From Azoarcus sp. (GTDB lineage: Bacteria > Pseudomonadota > Gammaproteobacteria > Burkholderiales > Rhodocyclaceae): a stretch of 40,784 nucleotides of DNA. The notes below the pieces were generated by a model, which saw only the letters and a list, made by a program, of their open reading frames with translations, made no database searches and was not told the origin of the DNA. How positions within the stretch are numbered: the stretch's first letter is position 1; each line of letters begins with the position of its first letter. Positions 19,021 through 25,891 of this stretch are shown one piece after another. The stretch spans positions 1 to 40,784 of the forward strand of contig JALNWS010000008.1 in the NCBI GenBank assembly GCA_023230755.1, written 5' to 3'. A program made the position numbers and the translations under genes.

Positions 19021-20058
19021 TTACCACTGGTCCTGAAAGCGCTTCCGGATTTCGATCACCTCCTTCCAGCCGCGCAGAAAGGCGTCGACGCAGGACGGGT
19101 CGAAGTGATTGCCACGGCCCTCACGCAGGAAGGCGATGGCCTTGTCCAGCGGCCAGGCGTGCTTGTAGGGGCGCTCCGAGGTCAGCGCGTCGAACACGTC
19201 GGCGACGGCAACGATGCGACCTTCCAGCGGGATCTCGGAAGCCCTCAGTTTGCCGGGATAGCCGGTGCCATCGAATTTTTCGTGGTGGCTGAGCGCGATG
19301 ACTGCGCCCATCCGTACGACAGATGAAGACGAGTCCTTGAGGATGTCGTAGCCGATGGCCGGGTGGCGCTTCATCACTGCCATTTCTTCCACACTGAGGC
19401 GGCCCGCTTTCAGCAGGATGTAGTCCGGAATCCCCAGTTTGCCGACATCGTGCATGGGGGCTGCCTGCAGCATCTCGTCGGTGTACTGCTCGCTCATGTT
19501 CAGGCGGCGGGCGATCAGGGCGGAGTAATGCGCCATGCGTTGAATGTGGGCGCCGGTTTCAGGGTCGCGGAATTCGGCAGCACGCGCCAGACGGGTGATG
19601 GTTTCGCGTTCGCGGGCGTGGATTTCCGCGGTCGCCTGTCGTACCGCTTCGGCGAGTCGCGCCGCGCGGTCACGCGTCGCGAGATGGGCCTCGCGCAGCT
19701 TGAGCATGTTGCGTACCCGGGGTTCGAATTCGTGCGGGTCGATCGGCTTGTTGAGAAAATCATTGGCGCCGAATTCGAGCGCGTCGTAGCGGGTGCGGCG
19801 CTCGTTGTTTGCCGTGACCATCAGGATGGGCAGATCGTCATGGTCACGCAGGGCCCGGATCCGACGAATGAACTCGATGCCGTCGATACCCGGCATCATG
19901 TAGTCGACGATGATCAGGTCGGGTTCATTGCGTTCGCACCAGTCGAGCGCGGTGAGCGGTTCGCCAAAGCACACCGCCTCGCAGCCACCCACGCGGCCAA
20001 CCAGGGTTTCCATCAGGGTCAGGTTCAGCGGAGTGTCGTCGACAATGGCAACGAGCAT
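19021..20058 (-). CDS. HD-GYP response regulator (RpfG-like c-di-GMP phosphodiesterase)
   Basis: A 345-residue two-domain protein. Residues 1-120 form a receiver domain: acidic pocket VDD near the start, phosphoacceptor aspartate in DLIIVDYMMPGIDG, MVTANN, and lysine in FLNKPIDPHE. A helical linker follows, then an HD-GYP domain with HIQRMAHYSALIARRL, the metal motif MHDVGKLGIPDYILLKAGRL, and HHEKFDGTGYPGKL carrying the GYP signature. Such proteins hydrolyse cyclic di-GMP when phosphorylated. All key residues are present, so it should be active. The gene stands alone (no kinase in view), 68 bp after rnfH on the same strand; a partial read-through from the rnf operon is possible but a functional link is only inferred. 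Confidence 0.95.
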   Translation of the reverse strand: MLVAIVDDTPLNLTLMETLVGRVGGCEAVCFGEPLTALDWCERNEPDLIIVDYMMPGIDGIEFIRRIRALRDHDDLPILMVTANNERRTRYDALEFGANDFLNKPIDPHEFEPRVRNMLKLREAHLATRDRAARLAEAVRQATAEIHARERETITRLARAAEFRDPETGAHIQRMAHYSALIARRLNMSEQYTDEMLQAAPMHDVGKLGIPDYILLKAGRLSVEEMAVMKRHPAIGYDILKDSSSSVVRMGAVIALSHHEKFDGTGYPGKLRASEIPLEGRIVAVADVFDALTSERPYKHAWPLDKAIAFLREGRGNHFDPSCVDAFLRGWKEVIEIRKRFQDQW

Positions 20059-20126
20059 AGCTACTCGGGGTCATGCAATGACGATAGTATCTCCCAGGTG
20101 CGATGCTGCTGCCAGCATATCCTCCT

Positions 20127-20405
20127 TCAGTCCTCGTCATCCTCCAGTCCGCCTCGCCGCGGCACCTGGGTCGGATCACAGGTGATCGGGCGATAGATTT
20201 CGACCCGGTCGCCCGGTCGCAGTGGTGCGTCGAGTTTGGTCAGCTTGCCGAAGATGCCGACCTTCTGCTGCGACAGGTCGATCTGCGGATACATCGTCAG
20301 CACGCCCGAGTGCTCGATCGCATCCTGCACCGTGGCCTCGTCCGCTACATCGATACGAAGCCAGCAATGCTGGTTCCCGTCGGAGTATGCAATGCCGATT
20401 CTCAT
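20127..20405 (-). CDS. rnfH: RnfH family protein
   Basis: A 92-residue small protein of the RnfH/UPF0125 family with a ubiquitin-like (beta-grasp) fold. Sequence marks are MRIGIAYSDGNQHCWLRIDV, a middle IDLSQQKVGIFGKLTKLDA and the terminal GDRVEIYRPITCDPTQVPRR, all typical. It starts 12 bp after rnfE and closes the rnf operon. Its biochemical role is unknown. In diazotrophs with the rnf1-type set it travels with the Rnf genes, which fits a part in assembly or function of the complex in nitrogen fixation. Confidence 0.93.
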   Translation of the reverse strand: MRIGIAYSDGNQHCWLRIDVADEATVQDAIEHSGVLTMYPQIDLSQQKVGIFGKLTKLDAPLRPGDRVEIYRPITCDPTQVPRRGGLEDDED

Positions 20406-20417
20406 TCTGATGCTCGC

Positions 20418-21149
20418 TCAGAGGGGGGCGCCTGCGGCCGGCATGGCTTCAGGCAAGGGTGTCTGGCGCACACGTCGTGTCTCGATGTGGCGCTGCAATG
20501 CCATCAGGAAACCGAGGGCGAGGAAGCCGCCGGGCGGCAGGATCATCATCAGGAAACCCTTGTAGTCGGGAATGACCGTGATCTCGAGGAAGCTGAATGA
20601 CTCGCCAAGCAGCAGGCTGGCACTGGCAAAAAGGGTGCCGCTGCCGAGCACTTCGCGCGTCGCGCCGAGCACGACCAGTGCCAGCGTAAAACCCAGCCCC
20701 ATGGCGATGCCGTCGATGATGGACAAGAGTACCGGCTGGCGCGAGGCGAAGGCTTCTGCACGGCCGAGGATCGCGCAGTTGACCACGATCAGGGCGATGA
20801 ACAGCCCGAGCACCTTGTGCAGGTCGTGAAGCCAGGCGTTCAGGCTCATGTCGACAAGGGTCACCAGGGTGGCAATCAGCACGATGAAGGTCGGGATACG
20901 CACGCTGGGGCTGACGAAGTTGCGGATCGCTGCAACGATGGCGTTCGACAGCACCAGTACGGCGGTGGAGGCGAGCCCCATGCCGAGGCCGTTCGTGGCC
21001 GTGCTGGTGACTGCCATCAAGGGGCAGAGCGCGAGCATCTGCGTAAACACCACGTTCTGCCGCCACACACCGTCGCGGATGATGTTGCCGAATGGCAGAC
21101 TGGGGGGCGCTTCAGGTTCGGAGCCTGTGTCCTTGCAGTGCAGACTCAT
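20418..21149 (-). CDS. rnfE: Rnf electron transport complex subunit RnfE
   Basis: A 243-residue integral membrane subunit with six predicted helices, sister of RnfA and NqrD. Marks are NVVFTQMLALCPLMAVTSTA near the start, LFIALIVVNCAILGRAEAFA in the middle and the C-terminal MMILPPGGFLALGFLMALQR. The cysteines in the LCPL and NCAI stretches correspond to those proposed to hold an Fe-S centre shared with RnfA within the membrane. The start overlaps the stop of rnfG by 4 bases, so translation is coupled. It is part of the ion-translocating ferredoxin:NAD+ oxidoreductase. Confidence 0.97.
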   Translation of the reverse strand: MSLHCKDTGSEPEAPPSLPFGNIIRDGVWRQNVVFTQMLALCPLMAVTSTATNGLGMGLASTAVLVLSNAIVAAIRNFVSPSVRIPTFIVLIATLVTLVDMSLNAWLHDLHKVLGLFIALIVVNCAILGRAEAFASRQPVLLSIIDGIAMGLGFTLALVVLGATREVLGSGTLFASASLLLGESFSFLEITVIPDYKGFLMMILPPGGFLALGFLMALQRHIETRRVRQTPLPEAMPAAGAPL

Positions 21150-21808
21150 GATGTCGGTTCCTTCTTCAGGGGCAACTGGTGATGGTCATCGCCCAGCATG
21201 GCGCTGCGGTTGTGCGCAAACAGTTCGAGCCCGCCACGGACCGCATTGACGACTGCGCGCGGGGTGATCGTGGCGCCGGCGAACTGGTCGAAGTCACCAC
21301 CGTCCTTCTTCACCGCCCAACGCGCTGGTGGCGGGGACTCAAGCGACTTGCCGGCGAAGCTGTCGATCCACGGGTTCTTGGCGAACTCGATCTTGTCACC
21401 GAGCCCGGGGGTCTCAGTGTGGCGGGTGACGCGCACGCCGAGCAGGCGACCGCTGCGATCGACACCCATCATGATGCGAATCGGTCCGCCGTAACCCTTG
21501 GCGGTGACGGCGAAGACCACGCCCCGGACCTCGTTGGTTTGACGTGCCTGGTAAACCGTCAGCGGCTGATCGCCTGTCATCGGCAGGCTGATGGTGTCCT
21601 TGAGCAGGTCGTTGTCGGCAAAGTCCGGTGGCAACACCTGTGCCAGCGAGGTCGCCGTGTCGCGAGCGGCGGCCTCGGCAATGGCGGGGCCGGTGGCCTG
21701 GTGCGCGAAGGCGAGAGCAGCGCTTGCGCTCAGGGCGACAAGGCCGAGCGATGCGCCCTGATACCACAGGGCTTCGAGGGGCGGAGAGAACAATGACGAT
21801 TTGCGCAT
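21146..21808 (-). CDS. rnfG: Rnf electron transport complex subunit RnfG (covalent FMN)
   Basis: A 220-residue subunit with one N-terminal membrane anchor (about residues 15-37) and a periplasmic FMN-binding domain. The flavinylation motif is FAGATITPRAVVNAV, in which the Thr of the GAT-type motif should carry FMN through a phosphoester bond. The stretch GYGGPIRIMMGVDRSGRLLG and HTETPGLGDKIEF are also characteristic. It begins 26 bp after rnfD and overlaps rnfE by 4 bases. In the complex it relays electrons between RnfD and the other cofactors. A flavin transferase (ApbE) would be needed and is not encoded in this window. Confidence 0.96.
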   Translation of the reverse strand: MRKSSLFSPPLEALWYQGASLGLVALSASAALAFAHQATGPAIAEAAARDTATSLAQVLPPDFADNDLLKDTISLPMTGDQPLTVYQARQTNEVRGVVFAVTAKGYGGPIRIMMGVDRSGRLLGVRVTRHTETPGLGDKIEFAKNPWIDSFAGKSLESPPPARWAVKKDGGDFDQFAGATITPRAVVNAVRGGLELFAHNRSAMLGDDHHQLPLKKEPTS

Positions 21809-21834
21809 GGCTGGGTTCGGCGCTTAAAGGCTGG

Positions 21835-22890
21835 TCAGGGGGCGGTCATCGAGTGACCGTTGCGGCGTCGGCCAAAGATGCGGGGACGTGTTGCACGGTC
21901 GATCAGGGGCGTGGCTGAATTCATGAGCAGCACTGCGAAGGCCACGCCTTCCGGATAAGCGCCCCAGGTGCGGATGACCCAGGTCAGCACGCCGCAGCCC
22001 AGCCCGAAGATCCACTGCCCGAGCGGGGTGCTTGGCGAGCTCACATAGTCGGTGGCAATGAAGAAGGCACCGAGCATGACGCCACCGGTCAGCAGGTGAG
22101 CCAGGGGGGGCAGATACTGGTCGGGGGCCAGAAGGTGCGCAAAGGCGGCGGGGAGCACCACGCCCAGAATGAAGGCGGCCGGAATGCGCAGGCCGATCAC
22201 CCGCTTCAGCACCAGGAACAGACCGCCAGTGGCGAGCAGCAGCGCACTGGTTTCCCCCAGACTGCCGGCGCGCTGACCAAGGCCGAAACTGAACGGATCC
22301 CAGTAGCCGGTCAACGATTGCGACAGCGCGATGCCGCGCGATGCTTCGGCCTTGACGTGGCCCAGCAGCGACGCACTCGTCATCGCGTCCGGCACGTTGC
22401 CAGCGAAGGTCACGCTGAATGCAGTCATCGGGTCAAGCCCGGCACTCATGCCCGCTGCATTGGGGGCAAGCCATTGCGTCATCTCGACCGGGAACGAGAT
22501 CAGCAGCATCACCCGCGCGGCCATCGCCGGGTTGAAGAGGTTTTGCCCCAGTCCGCCGAATGCATGCTTGGCCACGATGATGGCGAAGCTCGCGCCCGCC
22601 GCGGCGATCCACCACGGTGCCCAGGGGGGGAGGGACAGGGCAAGCAGCCAGCCAGTGAGCATTGCCGAGCCGTCGGCAAGCATGGGCCCGGCCGGCCGTT
22701 CGGCCAGTCGCGCGCAGAAGGCCTCGGAAAGGAGGGCGGAAAGAATGGTGACACACCACAGCGTGATTGCCGGCCAGCCAAACTGCCAGAAGCCGGCCGC
22801 GGTTGCCGGGCTCAGTGCCAGCATCACCAGCAGCATGACGCGGCCGACGGAATGGGCGCCGTGAGCGTGAGGGGAGGAAATCGGACTCAT
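21835..22890 (-). CDS. rnfD: Rnf electron transport complex subunit RnfD (covalent FMN)
   Basis: A 351-residue integral membrane subunit, homologous to NqrB, with about eight to ten helices. Family marks are HAFGGLGQNLFNPAMAARVM, the PDAMTSASLLG stretch and GAFFIATDYVSSPSTPLGQ, with a C-terminal TWVIRTWGAYPEGVAFAVLL segment. The first usable flavin-attachment-like stretch reads TSAS rather than the more usual SGAT, so the covalent FMN site should be checked. The start overlaps the stop of rnfC by 4 bases. Together with RnfG and RnfE it forms the membrane-bound flavin path of the complex. Confidence 0.96.
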   Translation of the reverse strand: MSPISSPHAHGAHSVGRVMLLVMLALSPATAAGFWQFGWPAITLWCVTILSALLSEAFCARLAERPAGPMLADGSAMLTGWLLALSLPPWAPWWIAAAGASFAIIVAKHAFGGLGQNLFNPAMAARVMLLISFPVEMTQWLAPNAAGMSAGLDPMTAFSVTFAGNVPDAMTSASLLGHVKAEASRGIALSQSLTGYWDPFSFGLGQRAGSLGETSALLLATGGLFLVLKRVIGLRIPAAFILGVVLPAAFAHLLAPDQYLPPLAHLLTGGVMLGAFFIATDYVSSPSTPLGQWIFGLGCGVLTWVIRTWGAYPEGVAFAVLLMNSATPLIDRATRPRIFGRRRNGHSMTAP

Positions 22891-24422
22891 GCCGTGGTCT
22901 CCTCGTTCGTTTGTACGGCTGCACTTGCCTTTGCTGCTGCGGCTGCCTTGGCGCGGGCGCGTTCGGCCTTGCGGCGCTCTGCGGCCTCGGCCTTCTCGCG
23001 TGCTTCGCGCTCCATGCGGCTTTCACGCGCGTCGACGAGTTCCTTGATGGCATCCTGCTTCATGCGGTTTCGGCCTTGTGCCGCGAGTTCGCCCTTGGCA
23101 TGGTTGAAATACTGCACGAGCGGAATCTGGGAAGGGCAGACGAAAGAGCAGGTGCCGCAGCTGATGCAGTCCTTGAGGCCGATCTCGACCGAAGCCTTGA
23201 GGTCGCCGTTCTTGATCAGCGCGGCCATCTCCAGCGGCATCAGTCCGATCGGGCAGGCGCCCACGCAGGCGGCACAGCGAATGCAGGGGCCGGGTTCCGG
23301 GAGGGCTGCGAGTTCGTGTTCGACCAGTCCAAGCAGTCCGCCACTGCCCTTGATCACCGGGATGTCGAGCGAGTGGATGGACAATCCCATCATCGGCCCA
23401 CCCATGACCCAGCGCGCGACCGGTTCGGTCGTTCCGCCGCAGAATGCCACCAGGGTGGACAGCGGCGTGCCGATGCGAACCTCAAGGTTGCGCGGCGTGC
23501 GGATGGCGCCGCCCGCAACGGTGATGATGCGCCGGGTGAGCGGCTCACCAAAGCGGATTGCGCGATGAATGGCAGCGGCGGTGCCGACGTTCTGCACCAT
23601 CACCCCGATATCGGCCGAACGACCTTCCGCCGGAATCTCGCGCCCGGTCAGCCAGGAAATGAGCTGCTTCTCCGAGCCCATCGGATAGCGGCTCGGAACT
23701 TCGACGATGTCGACGTCGGCGATGCCATCGGCCGCCGCACGCAGGGCGGCGATCGCCTGAGGTTTGTTGCTCTCGACCCCGATCAGTGCGCGTTCGCCGC
23801 CGATGGCCCGCAGAATGATGCGCGCACCGTCGATCACCTCCGGTGCGCGTTCGCGCATCAGACGATCGTCGCACGACAGGTAAGGTTCGCATTCGCCGCC
23901 GTTCAGAATCAGGGTGGGGATCGGGTTCTTCTGGCCGAGTGCGAGCTTGACTGCAGACGGGAAGGTTGCGCCGCCCATGCCGACGACTCCGGCAGCGGCA
24001 ACCCTGCGAGCGATCTCGGCCGGTTCGAGACTGAACGGGTCTGCGTGCTCTGCAGGCAGGGCTTCGTCACGGCCGTCGGTTTCGAGCAGGATGGCCGGGC
24101 CTGCCAGGCCTGAGGCGTGCGGCACCGGCACGTCCGCGATGCCGATGATGGTGCCGGATGTCGGCGCATGCAGGGGTGCGGAGATCGCCCCCTGCGCTTC
24201 GGCGATGAGTTCGCCGCGCAGCACGTATTGTCCAGCCTGCACCAGTGGGCGCGCCGGGGCGCCGATATGCTGGGCCAGCGGCAGGATCAGCCGTGGTGGC
24301 AGCGGCAGCACCGTGACATCGGTGTCAGCGGCGGGGTGTTTGCGGGCTTCCGGGTGTGCGCCCCAGCGCTGCAGCAGGCGGCGCAGGAAAGAATGGGTGG
24401 GAAGAGGTGCAGGGGTATTCAT
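22887..24422 (-). CDS. rnfC: Rnf electron transport complex subunit RnfC
   Basis: A 511-residue peripheral subunit on the cytoplasmic side that exchanges electrons with NAD(H) through FMN and two [4Fe-4S] clusters. Visible are the glycine-rich nucleotide/FMN site GVVGMGGATFPSAVKLALGQ, LILNGGECEPYLSCDDRLM, and two cluster motifs, CIRCAACVGACPIGL and CISCGTCSFVCPSQIP. The last ~60 residues are an alanine/glutamate/lysine-rich predicted coiled coil, shorter than the long repeat tails of gammaproteobacterial RnfC. The frame opens 69 bases earlier, but MNTPAPLPTHSFLRRLLQRW at 24422, 10 bp after rnfB, is the likely start. Confidence 0.96.
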   Translation of the reverse strand: MNTPAPLPTHSFLRRLLQRWGAHPEARKHPAADTDVTVLPLPPRLILPLAQHIGAPARPLVQAGQYVLRGELIAEAQGAISAPLHAPTSGTIIGIADVPVPHASGLAGPAILLETDGRDEALPAEHADPFSLEPAEIARRVAAAGVVGMGGATFPSAVKLALGQKNPIPTLILNGGECEPYLSCDDRLMRERAPEVIDGARIILRAIGGERALIGVESNKPQAIAALRAAADGIADVDIVEVPSRYPMGSEKQLISWLTGREIPAEGRSADIGVMVQNVGTAAAIHRAIRFGEPLTRRIITVAGGAIRTPRNLEVRIGTPLSTLVAFCGGTTEPVARWVMGGPMMGLSIHSLDIPVIKGSGGLLGLVEHELAALPEPGPCIRCAACVGACPIGLMPLEMAALIKNGDLKASVEIGLKDCISCGTCSFVCPSQIPLVQYFNHAKGELAAQGRNRMKQDAIKELVDARESRMEREAREKAEAAERRKAERARAKAAAAAKASAAVQTNEETTA

Positions 24423-24432
24423 GGCGTCGTTC

Positions 24433-24960
24433 TCAGGCGCTGACCGGTTTCGGCCAGACCCAGGTTTGCTGTGTGACGGGCACCGGAGCAAGCTCGATTG
24501 CCCCGGTGGGGCAGACCTCTTCGCATTTCGCGCAGCCGGTGCAGGCCTCGCGAATCACCGCGTGGATCTGCTTCACGGCACCCAGCACAGCATCGGTGGG
24601 GCAGGATTTGAAGCACTTGGTGCATCCGATGCAAATGTCCTCGCGGACTTCCGCGATGCGTGGGCGCTGCGGCTGGATTGCACTGGCGTCGAGCGGGAGC
24701 CCGAGCCTTGCCGCCAGCGCTTCGGCCAGCTGCAGGCCACCGGGCGGGCAGCAACTGGCGGGTGCGTCCCCTGCGATGAGTGCCTCCGCCGCCCCGGCGC
24801 AGCCGGGAAAACCGCACTGACCACAATTGGTGCCGGGCATCATGGCTTCGATCTCGGCTTCAGCGCCGTCACGTTCAACATGGAAGAAGCGTGCAGCAAG
24901 CCCCAGCCCGAGGCCAAAAACAGCACCCATAACGGAGAGACTAACAACGGCGATCAACAT
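24433..24960 (-). CDS. rnfB: Rnf electron transport complex subunit RnfB (polyferredoxin)
   Basis: A 175-residue subunit anchored by one N-terminal helix (residues 1-25). Cys46, Cys49, Cys54 and Cys70 or Cys71 (TNCGQCGFPGC, then SCCPPGG) form the Fe-S domain; CIGCTKCFKSCP (110-121) and CTGCAKCEEVCP (140-151) are two classical [4Fe-4S] motifs. It is expected to be the ferredoxin-facing entry or exit point of electrons in the complex. It lies 23 bp after rnfA and 10 bp before rnfC. Confidence 0.97.
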   Translation of the reverse strand: MLIAVVSLSVMGAVFGLGLGLAARFFHVERDGAEAEIEAMMPGTNCGQCGFPGCAGAAEALIAGDAPASCCPPGGLQLAEALAARLGLPLDASAIQPQRPRIAEVREDICIGCTKCFKSCPTDAVLGAVKQIHAVIREACTGCAKCEEVCPTGAIELAPVPVTQQTWVWPKPVSA

Positions 24961-24983
24961 GTCGGCTCCTTTGTAGCGTCAGG

Positions 24984-25565
24984 TCAATGATTGGTCAGGC
25001 CGGAAAAGCCCATGAACGCCAGTGACAGCAGTCCGGCGGTAATGAAGCCGATCGGCGCGCCCGCGAAAGCGGCCGGTACGCGGGCCAGCGCGAGGCGTTC
25101 GCGCAGTCCGGCGAACAACACCAGAACCATGGTGAAGCCGGCAGCCGAGCCCAGTCCGTAGACGACGCTGCGGGCAAAGCCCGCGTCCTCCTGGACATTG
25201 AGCAGGGCGACGCCAAGCACCGCGCAGTTGGTCGTGATAAGCGGAAGGTAGATGCCGAGCACCTTGTACAGGGCGGGCGCGTTCTTCTTCACCGCCATTT
25301 CGACGAACTGGACGGTTGCCGCGATGACCAGAATGAAGCCCAGGATGCGCAGATAGCCCAGATCGAACGGTGCGAGCAAGGCATGTTCGAGTACCCAGGT
25401 CACCGCGCTTGCAAGGGTGAGCACAAAAGTTGTGGCCATGCCCATGCCGAGTGCGCTGTCGATCTTGCGCGAGACCCCCATGAAGGGGCACAGTCCCAGG
25501 AATTTCACCAGCACGACGTTGTTAACCAGCGCCGTGCCCAGCAGCAGCATCAACCATTCACTCAT
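24984..25565 (-). CDS. rnfA: Rnf electron transport complex subunit RnfA
   Basis: A 193-residue membrane protein with six helices, sister of RnfE and NqrE. Typical stretches are NNVVLVKFLGLCPFMGVSRK, a middle VYLPLITTNCAVLG-like segment (residues ~100-115) and the C-terminal AGAPIGFITAGLLSLAFMGF. The cysteines of LCPF and NCAV match those proposed to hold a membrane Fe-S centre with RnfE. It is the first gene of the rnfABCDGEH operon and lies about 30 bp downstream of the predicted start of a sigma-54 promoter, so the whole complex should be made under nitrogen-fixing conditions. In diazotrophs this complex drives electrons uphill to ferredoxin or flavodoxin for nitrogenase. Confidence 0.97.
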   Translation of the reverse strand: MSEWLMLLLGTALVNNVVLVKFLGLCPFMGVSRKIDSALGMGMATTFVLTLASAVTWVLEHALLAPFDLGYLRILGFILVIAATVQFVEMAVKKNAPALYKVLGIYLPLITTNCAVLGVALLNVQEDAGFARSVVYGLGSAAGFTMVLVLFAGLRERLALARVPAAFAGAPIGFITAGLLSLAFMGFSGLTNH

Positions 25566-25605
25566 TGCCGACGATCTCCGTCATTGCGGTTTTCATACGC
25601 TGTGT

Positions 25606-25621
25606 TGCATGAGACATGCCA
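25606..25621 (-). promoter_or_regulatory. Sigma-54 promoter of the rnf operon
   Basis: Read on the minus strand the element is TGGCATGTCTCATGCA, with the invariant GG and GC separated by exactly 10 bases. It resembles the consensus TGGCACG-N4-TTGC, though the -12 side reads ATGC instead of TTGC. The predicted transcript start is near 25595, leaving a 30-nt leader before the rnfA ATG at 25565. Confidence 0.85.
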
Positions 25622-25636
25622 CGGCGAAAATTTTTG

Positions 25637-25649
25637 CAAGTGATTGATT
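25637..25649 (-). promoter_or_regulatory. IHF-like site between the UAS and the rnf promoter
   Basis: The plus strand reads CAAGTGATTGATT, an exact match to the reverse of the IHF consensus WATCAANNNNTTR. It lies between the NifA site at 25715 and the rnf sigma-54 promoter, where IHF would bend DNA to bring bound NifA to the polymerase. It is a short degenerate motif, so position is the main support. Confidence 0.5.
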
Positions 25650-25714
25650 TGTATGGTTGCGGGTGTTTCCCGCAGGACTGTGGCGTGTGTCGAGTACACC
25701 AGTCGAGGCGCGAT

Positions 25715-25730
25715 TGTCGTAAACGCGACA
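25715..25730. promoter_or_regulatory. NifA upstream activator sequence, central, rnf/nifLA
   Basis: TGTCGTAAACGCGACA is a TGT-N10-ACA match with extended symmetry (TGTCG...CGACA). Its centre is about 108 bp from the rnf promoter and about 128 bp from the nifL promoter, both within the usual range for NifA enhancers, so it could serve both divergent operons. Confidence 0.8.
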
Positions 25731-25805
25731 TCAAATACGGTAGGTTCGGCCGCGCGGTGGTGGTGAGCGCGAAGTGAGGATTCCGCGGGCATGCAGGCGT
25801 TTGGG

Positions 25806-25821
25806 TGTCATGCACCGGACA
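25806..25821. promoter_or_regulatory. Second TGT-N10-ACA site, close to the nifL promoter
   Basis: TGTCATGCACCGGACA matches TGT-N10-ACA, but ends only 21 bp before the nifL -24 element, which is close for an enhancer. From the rnf promoter it is about 200 bp away. It could be a working NifA site, a repressing site for nifLA at high NifA, or a chance match. Confidence 0.45.
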
Positions 25822-25842
25822 AGTGCGCTGAATTGTCAGGTT

Positions 25843-25858
25843 TGGCACAAGGATTGCT
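25843..25858 (+). promoter_or_regulatory. Sigma-54 promoter of nifLA
   Basis: TGGCACAAGGATTGCT is an almost ideal -24/-12 element (GG-N10-GC with TTGCT). Predicted transcript start is near 25869, with a leader of about 23 nt to the nifL ATG at 25892. A sigma-54 promoter here implies that nifLA is activated by NtrC or by NifA itself. Confidence 0.9.
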
Positions 25859-25891
25859 AGAAAGGATTGACCTGTCCTTTGAGAGACTTCA

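Noticed and set aside
22096..23568. Plus-strand frame of 490 codons across rnfD and rnfC
   Set aside because: Shadow of two well-supported Rnf genes; composition is Arg/Gln/Gly rich with no recognisable domain.
25686..25698. Additional TGT...ACA palindrome (TGTGTCGAGTACA)
   Set aside because: Spacing between the half sites is 7 or fewer, not the 10 needed for NifA.
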